NCBI GenBank assembly: GCA_938045435.1
Contig: CALIBA010000076.1
Span: forward strand, 1 to 23,283
Origin: an uncultured Selenomonas sp.
GTDB lineage: Bacteria > Bacillota > Negativicutes > Selenomonadales > Selenomonadaceae
DNA length: 23,283 bases
Direction of reading: 5' to 3'
The position numbers and the translations under genes were made by a program. Below are positions 15,472 to 23,260 of the stretch, piece by piece; positions within the stretch are counted from its first letter, which is position 1, and the number at the start of each line of letters is the position of its first letter. The notes under the pieces were generated by a model. That model was not told the origin of the DNA, ran no database searches, and worked only from the letters and a program-made list of their open reading frames with translations.

Positions 15472-16761
15472 CTACGTTTCATCCAACACATGTGCTGTGA
15501 GAAAAATCATCAGTTCGGATTCGCTCTTGCTCATCTTGACACTGCGGAAAAATGCACCGATGACAGGCAGATCTCCCAAAAAGGGGATCTTGGACATGCT
15601 GCGCGACTCGTCGCTGTCAATCAGTCCGCCGATCACCATCGTCTCCCCATCATGCAGCCGCACGGTGGTATCGGCACTTCGCTTTTGAAAGCGATATGCC
15701 TTGAGCTCTTCGACATAGATCGGCGTACTGACCTCCGTATGGACGCGTGCAACAATGTCGCCGCCTTCCGTAACGCGCGGCGTATAGCGCAGGATGATGC
15801 CGGCCTCGCGGTAGTCGATGGCGCTGGTCGTCACATGATCGGACATGGTCGTACGCGGCACAGGAACCTCAGCCCCAATGTTGATGACGGCCTCTCGCCC
15901 CTGCACCGTTGTGACATTCGGACGCGCAAGCATGTGTGCCTTCCCGCTCGTAATGAGCGCGCGAATCGCTGCCGTGTAGTAGAACTCATAGGGGACGCCC
16001 TCAGGGCCTCTCCCAAAGCGTATGATTCCGGAGGCACTCGTTCCCTCTTTGCCGGCATTGCGCCCGCTGACACGCCACCCTCCGCTGCCCTCTGTAACAC
16101 GTGGATACTGTGGGAGCGAGGACCACGACCAGTCTACGCCGAGCTGCTTGGCAGCATCTTTGGAAACAGCGACAACGCGTGCCTCAAGTGATACTTGACG
16201 CGGTTGCACATCGAGTGCCGAGACAATTTCACGCACAGCAAATGCCTCAGTTTCCGTTCCATAAAAGAGCAATGTATTCGTCGCCGTATCGACAAGAACC
16301 CGCCGCTCTTTTATAAAATCAGAATCTGAGACCTCATTCCCTCTCTCTCCATTACTTTTCGACGCAATATTATGTTTTCCTTCACCGGAAAGGGATAAAT
16401 TTGCAGCATCGGCAAGCGCCTCTGGATCGGCAAAGCGCACGGGATAAATGTGCACGCGGCGACTCTCTGCACGTGCCTCGGCTGCGAGCGCGAGAAACAC
16501 GGCTCCGCGCTGCTCGATATGAATGCCACGGGAGGCAGCGACAAGCCGCAGGAGTTCTTCCGGCTCTCCCGTGAGGTGCGCTGTCACTGTCCCCGTGACA
16601 GTATCATCGACGATGAGTGGAACATGTCCCATACGGGCAACAGCAAGCAGCACAGAGCGCACATCGCCCCCTGTTACGTCAATGGTGACAGGGACGGCTT
16701 CCGCTGCATCCGGCAAGAATACGCTGAGGGCAAACAGCCCCATTATCATATACCGTTTCAT
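15472..16761 (-). CDS. Secretin (PilQ/GspD superfamily outer-membrane channel)
   Basis: 429 aa from the ATG at 16761, which has GGGAG 7 nt upstream; a longer open frame exists but its N-terminus is not secretin-like. A signal peptide (KRYMIMGLFALSVFLPDAAEA) leads into a secretin N0/STN-type domain (VTIDVTGGDVRSVLLAVARMG, about 24-90), an N1-like domain (VHIYPVRFADPEALADAAN to VREIVSALDVQPRQVSLEARVV) and the secretin core, ending in VPRTTMSDHV, TVRLHDGETMVIGGLID and IPFLGDLPVIGAFF, the canonical C-terminal signature. A serine/lysine-rich loop (SGEGKHNIASKSNGERGNE) separates the strands of N1. Such proteins form the outer-membrane pore of type II secretion, type IV pili or competence, which fits a diderm firmicute. 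It is shorter than most PilQ or GspD and lacks AMIN domains. The PilP/GspC-like gene precedes it by 8 nt. Confidence 0.92.
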   Translation of the reverse strand: MKRYMIMGLFALSVFLPDAAEAVPVTIDVTGGDVRSVLLAVARMGHVPLIVDDTVTGTVTAHLTGEPEELLRLVAASRGIHIEQRGAVFLALAAEARAESRRVHIYPVRFADPEALADAANLSLSGEGKHNIASKSNGERGNEVSDSDFIKERRVLVDTATNTLLFYGTETEAFAVREIVSALDVQPRQVSLEARVVAVSKDAAKQLGVDWSWSSLPQYPRVTEGSGGWRVSGRNAGKEGTSASGIIRFGRGPEGVPYEFYYTAAIRALITSGKAHMLARPNVTTVQGREAVINIGAEVPVPRTTMSDHVTTSAIDYREAGIILRYTPRVTEGGDIVARVHTEVSTPIYVEELKAYRFQKRSADTTVRLHDGETMVIGGLIDSDESRSMSKIPFLGDLPVIGAFFRSVKMSKSESELMIFLTAHVLDET

Positions 16762-16769
16762 CGCTCTCC

Positions 16770-17318
16770 CTATTCTCGTCTTAGTACAACAGACCCATGC
16801 GCACTGTGCAGAGCCGCATGATCTTCTGCGATCATATCGACGGTATAGCCACGCCACTCCTCTCCTATGCCGAGCACGGCACTCTCTTTCTCCCGCGCAA
16901 GGATAATGAGCCGTCTGCCATCTGCATCCGTAACGATGCCGCAAAGGCGCGGCTCTATGCTGTGCATCTGCTCTTTTGGCGGCGGGGGCGGCGGTTCTTT
17001 CGCTGCAAAAGCAGAGGATACGGCGGCAGACGGCTGTATGCACACCTCCTGCATGGGCGCAGCGATTTGTTCCCCAGCCGTCTCATGTACGTGTGAAAAT
17101 GGATTGCGAATAGCCATGCGCTGTGCCGCTGACGAAAGCCCCGTAATCTCTGTATCAGACGGCTCCTGCTCTTGCTCCCGATACAGTATTTGCGGTGTCC
17201 CGTCCGAAGGGGGCTGTAATAAATAGAATATGCAGATGGTACCAAGTATGGTGCCGCACACAAAGATAGCGCGGTGCATAGAAAGATGTGCACGCCACTC
17301 TTGCCATTTCTGTATCAA
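16770..17318 (-). CDS. PilP/GspC-like inner-membrane partner of the secretin
   Basis: About 182 aa. One N-terminal membrane helix (about 15-35, RAIFVCGTILGTICIFYLL) is followed by a flexible charged region, a run of six prolines (KEPPPPPPKE) and a C-terminal domain of about 60 residues (PRLCGIVTDADGRRLIILAREKESAVLGIGEEWRGYTV...) that has the strand pattern of the GspC homology-region/PilP domain which contacts the secretin N0 domain. The order, 8 nt before the secretin, is typical. I prefer a TTG start at 17318 because GGAGGT sits 4-5 nt upstream; the ATG at 17336 has no ribosome site and falls right after the pgi terminator. The proline run suggests dependence on EF-P. No PilM, PilN, PilO, ATPase or pilin is in the window. 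Confidence 0.78.
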   Translation of the reverse strand: MIQKWQEWRAHLSMHRAIFVCGTILGTICIFYLLQPPSDGTPQILYREQEQEPSDTEITGLSSAAQRMAIRNPFSHVHETAGEQIAAPMQEVCIQPSAAVSSAFAAKEPPPPPPKEQMHSIEPRLCGIVTDADGRRLIILAREKESAVLGIGEEWRGYTVDMIAEDHAALHSAHGSVVLRRE

Positions 17319-17337
17319 AATGACCTCCAAGCACATA

Positions 17338-17367
17338 GAAAAGGAACTGCCGCCATGCAGCAGTCCC
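17338..17367 (-). terminator. Candidate terminator downstream of pgi
   Basis: On the minus strand GGGACTGC (17367-17360) pairs with GCAGTTCC (17350-17343), one G-T wobble, loop of 9 nt, followed by TTTTC. It lies 43 nt after the pgi stop and directly before the PilP-like gene. The T run is short, so read-through is possible. Confidence 0.5.
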
Positions 17368-17409
17368 CTCCCCTCATAGAGCTTTCAAAAGCCCCGATCT
17401 CATATATCC

Positions 17410-18858
17410 TCAACCTCTCAGTGCCTGCAGCTTTGGCCCCATGATACGCTTGTACGCCTCAACACCCGGCTGATCGAATGCGTCAACATTCGCCAGCTCT
17501 CCCTCATAGGCAATGGACATCGAGAGCAGATAGAGCAGCTCCCCGAGATGGTATGCACTTAGTTCCGGCAGTACAAAGACGGCACTGTAACGCTTGTTTG
17601 AAGCAAGGGCGTCCGCATTCGACTGACGTGCCACTTCGAGCGCAGCACCCATCGTGACACCCGCAATATCCGCAAGCTTCTGCACCGATGGAAACGCATT
17701 CGGAATCGTCAGATCGTCTGCCCATCGCGCGATACGGATAAACTGCACAACTTTATTGAGTTTCCCTTCTTGATGCTGCTGTGTCTGCGCATGCATGTCC
17801 GTTGTACCCACAGCAACAACCGGTGTGCGCCCATAGCAGACCTCCTTGCCATCCTTGTTGAACTGCTTTCCAAGGGACTCCGCGAGCAGCTGGATATACC
17901 ACTCGGAGACCGATTTCAGATAGTCCCCGTACGGCATCATGACCTCAATGTCGCGCCCATGCTTTTCAGATGCCGCAAATTTCAACGCTGCATTGAGCAT
18001 AGCGGGATTCTGCCAGAGGTCATCGCTTTGGCACGCCTCGTCCATCGCGCGTGCGCCTGCAAGAAATCCCTCCATATCAAAACCGATACATGCAGCGAGG
18101 GTCAGCCCAACCTCGGTAAAGACGGTAAAGCGCCCGCCTACACCATCAGGTACGGCGAACTGCTGCCAGCCCATATCCATGGCAAGTTTTTTAAGGAGTG
18201 TCGGCTTCTCCTCATTTGGGTCGGTGACCGCAACCACCTCGACCTCGATATTATCTGCCTTGGTAAAGGCATCGTACATCACCATGAAGTTCGACATAGT
18301 ATCGAGTGTACCGCCGGACTTCGATATGACGAGAAGCATGATGCGCAGCGGCTGACCGCCGTGGGTCTTCTTAATCTGCGCAACATCTTTCAGATGATGG
18401 ATGATGTCGCCCGTACGGCGTGGGTCGATGTTGTTCCCACTAAAATAGATGCGTGGGTAATTATCACGCTGCTCATTGGAAAGTGAGTTCCATAACTCGC
18501 CGCAGTGTACGTCAAAAAGCACCTTGTTGCCAAGGAAAGAGCCGCCAATGCCGAGCGAAATCACAACATCCGTATTCTTTTGCGCATGTACACCAAACTC
18601 TTTGAGCCGTGCAATCGAGGCGGGTGAATTGATATTTCCCTCTTTGATATACGGGGTCTGCGAGAAAAGCACCTTCTCCGGCTCCCCGTCTTTTGAAAGA
18701 TGCCCGCGGATAAAGCCTGTCCGCCGCATGACCTTCATCGCCTCATGCGCCTTCTTCAGATCCTCCGCATAAAATGCGAGGTCGGCATCGGTGACCTTAC
18801 CCTCTCCGTAGAGATTGTCATAGTCAAAGGTAAACCCGGATTTCAATACGAGACTCAT
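17410..18858 (-). CDS. pgi: Glucose-6-phosphate isomerase
   Basis: 482 aa from the ATG at 18858 (AAGGAG 7 nt upstream; a TTG codon directly before it is less likely). Interconverts glucose-6-phosphate and fructose-6-phosphate in the cytoplasm. The SIS fold and family motifs are clear: GIGGSFLG, VISKSGGTLDTMSNF (phosphate-binding serines), GVGGRFTVFTEVGL, the catalytic glutamate in LLAESLGKQ, the histidine in QTQQHQEGK, and the C-terminal catalytic lysine in QPGVEAYKR (K470). It follows the phosphohexomutase gene after 20 nt and belongs to the same transcription unit, which makes glucose-1-, glucose-6- and fructose-6-phosphate interconversion one regulated module. Confidence 0.96.
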   Translation of the reverse strand: MSLVLKSGFTFDYDNLYGEGKVTDADLAFYAEDLKKAHEAMKVMRRTGFIRGHLSKDGEPEKVLFSQTPYIKEGNINSPASIARLKEFGVHAQKNTDVVISLGIGGSFLGNKVLFDVHCGELWNSLSNEQRDNYPRIYFSGNNIDPRRTGDIIHHLKDVAQIKKTHGGQPLRIMLLVISKSGGTLDTMSNFMVMYDAFTKADNIEVEVVAVTDPNEEKPTLLKKLAMDMGWQQFAVPDGVGGRFTVFTEVGLTLAACIGFDMEGFLAGARAMDEACQSDDLWQNPAMLNAALKFAASEKHGRDIEVMMPYGDYLKSVSEWYIQLLAESLGKQFNKDGKEVCYGRTPVVAVGTTDMHAQTQQHQEGKLNKVVQFIRIARWADDLTIPNAFPSVQKLADIAGVTMGAALEVARQSNADALASNKRYSAVFVLPELSAYHLGELLYLLSMSIAYEGELANVDAFDQPGVEAYKRIMGPKLQALRG

Positions 18859-18878
18859 CAATGCACTCCTTCCTGCAC

Positions 18879-20234
18879 CTAAGCGCGAATCTCTGCGAGA
18901 AGTTCATCCGTCTTTTCCTTCAGCAATGCCACGTCCTGCCGCGTCTCAACATTGAGACGAATGACAGGCTCCGTATTCGACATGCGCAAATTAAAGCGCC
19001 ACTTGTCGAACTCGATCGAAAGACCGTCCACCTTCGTTACCTTGCCGCCCGCACCATATTTTTTCTCTATGCGATCCATGACCGCCTTTGCATCCGTCAC
19101 TTGGCTGTTGATTTCACCTAGTGTCGGATAGCGATCCATGCGTTCCTTCATCAGTGCAGAGAGCGTCTTCCCCCCAGACGCACTCATCAGCTCTGCTACG
19201 AGCAGCCACGGAATCTGTCCGCTGTCACAGTAGGAGAAGTCACGGAAGTAATGATGCGCACTCATCTCACCACCATAGATCGCATTAACCTCACGCATCT
19301 TGTCCTTAATAAATGCGTGTCCGCTCTTGCACATGACCGGCTTTCCGCCAAGGCTCTCAGCGATCTCAATCGTATTCCAGACGAGCCGTGGGTCGTAGAT
19401 CACGCTCTCCCCATGATTCTTTTTTAGGAATGCCTCTGAGAGGAAGCCAACCATATAGTACCCCTCGATAAAGCCGCCCTTCTCATCGAACAGGAAACAG
19501 CGATCAAAGTCGCCGTCCCACGCCACGCCAAAGTCCGCACCTGTCTCACGCACGACCTTTGCTGTGGCCTCACGGTTCTCCTCGAGGAGCGGATTCGGCA
19601 CACCATTCGGGAAATTCCCATCCGGTTCATTGTAGACCTTGATCAGTTCAAATGGCAGGTGTTTCTCCATGGCATTGATGATCGGCCCCGCCGCACCGTT
19701 GCCCGTATTGACAACGATCTTGTACGGTTTTAGCTTGCTCACATCGACATAGGAAAGAATGTGCTTTACATAATCGTCGAGGACATCCACCTGTGCAATC
19801 TTACCAGGCACTGCCGCAGGTGCGGGATACGTCTCCCCTACTGCCATCGCCGCGATGTCCTTCAACCCTGTATCGCTCGAGATGGGACGCGACTCTGCGC
19901 GGACGAACTTCATGCCGTTGTACTGCTTCGGGTTGTGGCTTGCGGTGATCATAATGCCGCCGCCAAGCCCAAGATGTGCTGTCGTAAAATAGATCATTTC
20001 CGTGCCGCACTGACCGATGTCAACGACATCACACCCCGCCTCCGTGAGCCCCTTGGCAAGAGCGTCGCGCAGACTCTTTCCTGAGAGCCGAATATCATGA
20101 CCAACGGCCACCTTCTTTGCACCAAACAGCGCGGGAAAACTCCGGCCAATACGATAGGCAAGCTCCTCATTCACCTCATCCGGGTAGATGCCGCGCACAT
20201 CATACGCACCAAAGCCCTTGTCTGTCACTGCCAT
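18879..20234 (-). CDS. Phosphohexomutase (phosphomannomutase/phosphoglucomutase, ManB/AlgC type)
   Basis: 451 aa from the ATG at 20234, which has GGAGGGG at ideal distance; the longer open frame upstream is not family-like. Interconverts hexose-6- and hexose-1-phosphates through a phosphoserine. The active-site loop GGGIMITASHNPKQYNGMKF has S99, the metal-binding loop is DGDFDR (D240, D242, D244), the sugar-specificity loop is GGEMSAHHYF (321-330) and the phosphate-binding loop is SNTEPVIRLNVE near the C-terminus. The GEMS loop is shared by dual-specificity PMM/PGM enzymes, so glucose and mannose phosphates are both possible substrates. It is the first gene of the pgm-pgi unit. With ManC 1.4 kb away it could supply mannose-1-phosphate for GDP-mannose. 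Confidence 0.94.
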   Translation of the reverse strand: MAVTDKGFGAYDVRGIYPDEVNEELAYRIGRSFPALFGAKKVAVGHDIRLSGKSLRDALAKGLTEAGCDVVDIGQCGTEMIYFTTAHLGLGGGIMITASHNPKQYNGMKFVRAESRPISSDTGLKDIAAMAVGETYPAPAAVPGKIAQVDVLDDYVKHILSYVDVSKLKPYKIVVNTGNGAAGPIINAMEKHLPFELIKVYNEPDGNFPNGVPNPLLEENREATAKVVRETGADFGVAWDGDFDRCFLFDEKGGFIEGYYMVGFLSEAFLKKNHGESVIYDPRLVWNTIEIAESLGGKPVMCKSGHAFIKDKMREVNAIYGGEMSAHHYFRDFSYCDSGQIPWLLVAELMSASGGKTLSALMKERMDRYPTLGEINSQVTDAKAVMDRIEKKYGAGGKVTKVDGLSIEFDKWRFNLRMSNTEPVIRLNVETRQDVALLKEKTDELLAEIRA

Positions 20235-20294
20235 ACATGTCCCCTCCTTTTCATAAACGCACAAACTATGCGGTCCATCTGAGTATATGTTCCG

Positions 20295-20313
20295 TTCCGT
20301 GAAAGGCACGGAA
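20295..20313 (-). promoter_or_regulatory. Inverted repeat over the pgm transcription start, candidate operator
   Basis: TTCCGTG (20295-20301) and CACGGAA (20307-20313) form perfect 7-bp arms around a 5-nt centre, directly abutting the -10 hexamer, so they cover the predicted transcription start. This could be a repressor site or a 5' end mRNA hairpin. Confidence 0.45.
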
Positions 20314-20322
20314 ATCATAACA
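20314..20322 (-). promoter_or_regulatory. Extended -10 promoter of pgm-pgi
   Basis: Read on the minus strand, TGTTATGAT is an extended -10 (TG, one base, TATGAT at 20319-20314). The -35 is poor (TTAGTA-like, 17 nt upstream). The same TGTTATGAT occurs at the manC promoter. Confidence 0.5.
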
Positions 20323-20455
20323 AAATCCTTTAGAACTACTAAAAACATATTCGCCATACTGCAAAGCTTTTCCTGTTATGTCTATCAAAATATTTGGAAG
20401 TTTTAGCGTCATCTCCCCGCAAATTTACCATATAGAATCTGAACCTGTATGGCAG

Positions 20456-20496
20456 TTTACTTTGATGGTATCGTGTGTTAGGATAAATGATACCAT
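20456..20496 (+). promoter_or_regulatory. Candidate promoter and overlapping inverted repeat of the AEC permease gene
   Basis: A -35 TTTACT (20456-20461), 17 nt, and -10 TAGGAT (20479-20484) precede the permease. Perfect 8-bp arms ATGGTATC (20465-20472) and GATACCAT (20489-20496), 16 nt apart, straddle the -10, and an outer TTTGAT/ATCAAA (20461-20466, 20502-20507) extends the symmetry. A repressor bound here would block polymerase; in RNA the arms could also pair. Confidence 0.45.
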
Positions 20497-20606
20497 AGGT
20501 CATCAAAAAGCTACGAAATGTTTTATAGATAAACAGCGCGTGAATCACACACGACGAAACTGCTCTGCAACATTTGCCATAAAACTACTGGAAAGAACTG
20601 ATCTCT

Positions 20607-21560
20607 TTGGATACCTCAAATTTTCGCATCGTCTATCTCTTCACCGATCTGCTCCTGCCCCTTATCGTCGGCTATCTGCTCTATCACCATGGCAAAATCT
20701 CAGACGCCCTCATCAGCTGCATCCTTCGGCTGAATGTCATCATTATTTACACTGTGCTGGCATTTATGAGCTGTTGGACGCTCCCTCTCTCATGGGAACT
20801 TGCACTCATCCCGATGTATGGCATTCTGATTGTCGTGTTCCCCGGTTTGATCGGCTGGGCATTCTTTATCCGCCGCTATCATAATCCTCTGGATCGTGGA
20901 GCCTACCTGGCCAATGCGATGATGTCCAACATCACGACCCTCGGCGGGGTCTGCGCCTTTATCCTCTACGGCGAGCGCGGCTTTGCCTACGCGCAGATCA
21001 TGGGGATCTTCCAGACCCTCATGCTCGTCCTCGCCGTATTTCCCATGGCACAATATTACTACTTACAGCACAAAAACCATGGAGGGCCGGGAACCATTCA
21101 CCTCAATATCCGCGGCATCCTCCTCTCATGGAGCCAACTTAGCATTCTCGGTATGGTCGCAGGGCTTTCTCTAAACGCACTGGGATTTGTACGTCCGCCC
21201 GCTTTGGGCAACGTCTTTGAGGGCCTCGTTCACTTTGGTGCATGGTTCGGTATGCTCCCCGTCGGCGCTCTCGTCAATCTTCATCGTGCACGGCGATACG
21301 CACCGTGGACACTCAATCTATTCGCCCTGCGCTTCTTCATCCTCCCGGTCTTTATGTTCGCTGTGAGCTATCCTTTCGTCCGTGACCCCGTCCTCCTCGG
21401 CTCTATACTCATTTTCTCCGCAACCCCTGGTGCCATCAACTCCGTTACCGCAGCGAAACTTTACCACCTCAATGTGGACTATACCATCGCAGGGTTTCTC
21501 ACAACGAGTATCGCATTCTTCTTTATCGTCTATCCGCTATTTTTTCTGCTGCTGCGCTAA
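20607..21560 (+). CDS. AEC-family (auxin efflux carrier/malate permease-like) transporter
   Basis: 317 aa with about ten predicted membrane helices in two halves, typical of the AEC family, which exports or exchanges small organic anions such as malate, malonate or amino-acid derivatives. The C-terminal segment SATPGAINSVTAAKLYHLNVDYTIAGFLTTSIAFFFIVYPL is characteristic. The substrate cannot be inferred; near fumC a dicarboxylate would fit, but that is only context. The start is TTG, with GGAAAG about 11 nt upstream; no in-frame ATG close by fits better, so low translation is likely. The gene has its own promoter and operator-like repeat and converges on manC, ending 56 nt from its stop; I see no good terminator between the two. 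Confidence 0.88.
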   Translation: MDTSNFRIVYLFTDLLLPLIVGYLLYHHGKISDALISCILRLNVIIIYTVLAFMSCWTLPLSWELALIPMYGILIVVFPGLIGWAFFIRRYHNPLDRGAYLANAMMSNITTLGGVCAFILYGERGFAYAQIMGIFQTLMLVLAVFPMAQYYYLQHKNHGGPGTIHLNIRGILLSWSQLSILGMVAGLSLNALGFVRPPALGNVFEGLVHFGAWFGMLPVGALVNLHRARRYAPWTLNLFALRFFILPVFMFAVSYPFVRDPVLLGSILIFSATPGAINSVTAAKLYHLNVDYTIAGFLTTSIAFFFIVYPLFFLLLR

Positions 21561-21616
21561 TCCTCTGCAGATCTATACATCTCCAACAGTAAAGAGTACC
21601 ACATGACGGGGCATAT

Positions 21617-22948
21617 CTATTTTTTCTGTATCTGTGACGGGTTCCATACAATCTTATCTTCTGCGTCAATATCTTCCCCTACCTGGATCTCCATGACTTT
21701 CAGTTTTGTTTCAGCACGGATGGTATGGAATGAGCCACGCGGCATGCGTACGGTCTGTCCCTCAGTGACGGCAAACTCATTTCCGTCAAGTGTCACCCAC
21801 CCATTCCCCTCAATGACTGTCCATGCCTCATCGCGGCGCTCATGCATATGATAGCTGAGTGCGCGTCCAGGGCTCAGTGTGATCTTGATCGTCAGACTCC
21901 CCGTTTCTGCGTCGATGATGTGAAACTCTCCCCATGACTTTTCTGCATACATGACAGGTGTGTGCAGTCGTTCCACATATGGTTTCATCGCACTGGAACG
22001 CACCTTATCCGAGATGAGAATGCCCTCTGGACTAGCCGCAACAACGGCATTCTTCAGTCCCATGCAGAGGATGGGCATCGGCAGTGTGCTGACAACATGA
22101 ACATCTGCACAGGTTTCATCTAGTGTCACAGGCCCAATGGTACACTCTGGCATAACCTGTGCAAGTGTATTCCACGTACCAACGTCCAGCCATGTACCGC
22201 CATAACGCTGCACGGCAATACTGGTCTCCTTTTCCACAACTGCATAGTCAAAGCTAATCTTTGGCAGTTCTTCATACTGGTGAAATAGCTTTTCATAGGA
22301 TGCTGTACCTAAAAGCTCCTGTGCTTTTTCAAGTGCATAGCCAAGGCGAAAAGCAAAAACACCACTGTTCCAAAGTGCTCCCTGCGCGATATACGCTGCT
22401 GCCGTCTGTTCGTCTGGTTTTTCTCGAAAAGAAATCACCGCGCTCTCTGCCGCTCGTGCGGCGGGCATAATATAGCCGTACTTCTCGCTCGGATAGGTTG
22501 GCTCGATCCCCATTAGGATGAGCCTAGCTGCCTCCTCTCGCTGTACTGATTGAAGCAAATGTATGACAGCGTGGAAATATCCCTCTTCAACATAGGGATC
22601 AGCAGGGCATACGGCAACCGCCTCATCGGGCATTACGCCACGTACCTCATGCAGATAGGCAGCAACCAGAGCAATTGCCGGAAAGGTATCACGACGGCAT
22701 GGTTCAATGGAGATATTTACACGCCCCCCAAGCTGTCGACGGATGAGCGAAGTCTGTTCCCGTGCTGTGGCAATTGTCACAGGAATATGGGGCGCAACGC
22801 TCTGCACTTGTCGGCAAACGCGCTGGATCATGGATTCTCGTGTTCCATCCTCCCGCTGCAAAAGACGCAAAAACTGCTTGGAATAAAGATCATTGGACAA
22901 CGGCCAAAGACGCTTACCTGCGCCGCCAGAAAGTAAAACAATCTGCAT
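21617..22948 (-). CDS. manC: Mannose-1-phosphate guanylyltransferase (GDP-mannose pyrophosphorylase) with C-terminal cupin
   Basis: 443 aa. Makes GDP-mannose from GTP and mannose-1-phosphate. The N-terminal nucleotidyltransferase has the signature LLSGGAGKRLWPLS with KQFL (5-26), CPADPYV (D117), FREKPDE (174-180, catalytic lysine region) and ALWNSGVFAF (191-200). The C-terminal cupin (about 345-430), with LSYHMHERRDEAWTVIEGNGWVTLDG and MPRGSFHTI, corresponds to the mannose-6-phosphate isomerase domain of bifunctional ManC/AlgA, so it may also convert fructose-6-phosphate to mannose-6-phosphate. It is slightly shorter than the usual 470-480. With the phosphohexomutase it completes a route to GDP-mannose for surface polysaccharide. 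The ATG has GGAAGGGG about 9 nt upstream and its own promoter. Confidence 0.93.
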   Translation of the reverse strand: MQIVLLSGGAGKRLWPLSNDLYSKQFLRLLQREDGTRESMIQRVCRQVQSVAPHIPVTIATAREQTSLIRRQLGGRVNISIEPCRRDTFPAIALVAAYLHEVRGVMPDEAVAVCPADPYVEEGYFHAVIHLLQSVQREEAARLILMGIEPTYPSEKYGYIMPAARAAESAVISFREKPDEQTAAAYIAQGALWNSGVFAFRLGYALEKAQELLGTASYEKLFHQYEELPKISFDYAVVEKETSIAVQRYGGTWLDVGTWNTLAQVMPECTIGPVTLDETCADVHVVSTLPMPILCMGLKNAVVAASPEGILISDKVRSSAMKPYVERLHTPVMYAEKSWGEFHIIDAETGSLTIKITLSPGRALSYHMHERRDEAWTVIEGNGWVTLDGNEFAVTEGQTVRMPRGSFHTIRAETKLKVMEIQVGEDIDAEDKIVWNPSQIQKK

Positions 22949-22970
22949 GACACACGTCCCCTTCCTACAT

Positions 22971-22987
22971 TATGTTATATAAACATA
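22971..22987 (-). promoter_or_regulatory. Inverted repeat over the manC transcription start, candidate operator
   Basis: TATGTT (22971-22976) and AACATA (22982-22987) are perfect 6-bp arms around ATATA. The 17-bp element touches the -10 and covers the predicted transcription start near 22980. Confidence 0.4.
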
Positions 22988-23015
22988 TCATAACAGTCTT
23001 ATAAAAAAGAATCAA
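22987..23015 (-). promoter_or_regulatory. Sigma-A promoter of manC
   Basis: On the minus strand TTGATT (23010-23015), 17-nt spacer and TATGAT (22987-22992), the latter preceded by TGT to give an extended -10. Leader of about 32 nt. Confidence 0.7.
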
Positions 23016-23068
23016 GCAAGAGCAGCTCTCTCCTCTATGCTCTGACTGTCCAAATGGCAAGAGCAGCT
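23016..23068 (+). repeat. 12-nt direct repeat GCAAGAGCAGCT, two copies
   Basis: The same 12 bases occur at 23016-23027 and 23057-23068, 41 nt apart start to start, upstream of the short lipoprotein-like ORF. The first copy is part of AGAGCAGCTCT, a small palindrome. The second is followed by TGCCTTTTT, which with the upstream GGCA gives a weak terminator-like shape. Function unknown. Confidence 0.4.
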
Positions 23069-23074
23069 GCCTTT

Positions 23075-23103
23075 TTGAACACCATGAAAACTTTTCCGAT
23101 AAG
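23075..23103 (+). promoter_or_regulatory. Possible promoter of the right-end ORF
   Basis: TTGAAC (23075-23080), 17 nt, GATAAG (23098-23103). The -10 is imperfect. Predicted start near 23110, followed by GAGGAG (23121-23126) and the ATG at 23138. Confidence 0.4.
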
Positions 23104-23137
23104 CAGCAAACCATCTTTCAGAGGAGTATTATCTATC

Positions 23138-23260
23138 ATGAAATTCTACCGCAGCAAACGATTCAGCCGCATAGGACTTGCACTCGCACCGATCCTTTTC
23201 TTCACAATGGGATGCGGCGCTTCCGATTTTCCGCCGTGTGTCGGATTTCGGCAATTTTAG
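23138..23260 (+). pseudogene. Short ORF with lipoprotein-like N-terminus, possibly a truncated or frameshifted gene
   Basis: 40 codons from the ATG at 23138 to a TAG at 23258-23260. The first 27 residues look like a real lipoprotein signal: KFYRSKRFSR, then a hydrophobic run IGLALAPILFFTM and a cysteine in MGCG, a passable lipobox. After that the reading continues only 13 residues (ASDFPPCVGFRQF) with no obvious pattern. Another plus-strand frame is open from about 23220 to the window edge, so a frameshift, an insertion junction or simply a small peptide are all possible. GAGGAG stands 11 nt upstream, rather far. The following sequence beyond the window would decide. Confidence 0.4.

Larger units (their letters stand above)
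20235..20606. other. Intergenic regulatory region between the phosphohexomutase and the AEC permease
   Basis: 372 nt without a credible gene, noticeably richer in A and T than the flanking genes. It holds two divergent promoters, each overlapped by an inverted repeat: the pgm promoter at about 20314-20336 and the permease promoter at 20456-20484. Between them (20340-20455) I see no gene, hairpin or known riboswitch. Confidence 0.6.

Noticed and set aside
15442..16191. 249-codon plus-strand open frame antisense to the secretin
   Set aside because: No start signal and no protein-like motifs; the secretin frame explains the region.
16762..17043. N-terminal extension of the secretin reading frame upstream of 16761
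   Set aside because: The extension is Arg/Cys/Ala-rich, overlaps the PilP-like gene in another frame, and the ATG at 16761 gives a proper signal peptide and ribosome site.
17770..18486. 238-codon plus-strand open frame antisense to pgi
   Set aside because: Shadow of the well-supported isomerase gene.
20235..20357. 41-codon N-terminal extension of the phosphohexomutase
   Set aside because: The family starts at MAVTDKGFGAYDVRG, and the ATG at 20234 has a strong GGAGGGG site; the extension also spans the predicted promoter.
23016..23068. Start of a CRISPR-like array
   Set aside because: Only two copies of a 12-nt repeat, far too short and few for CRISPR.
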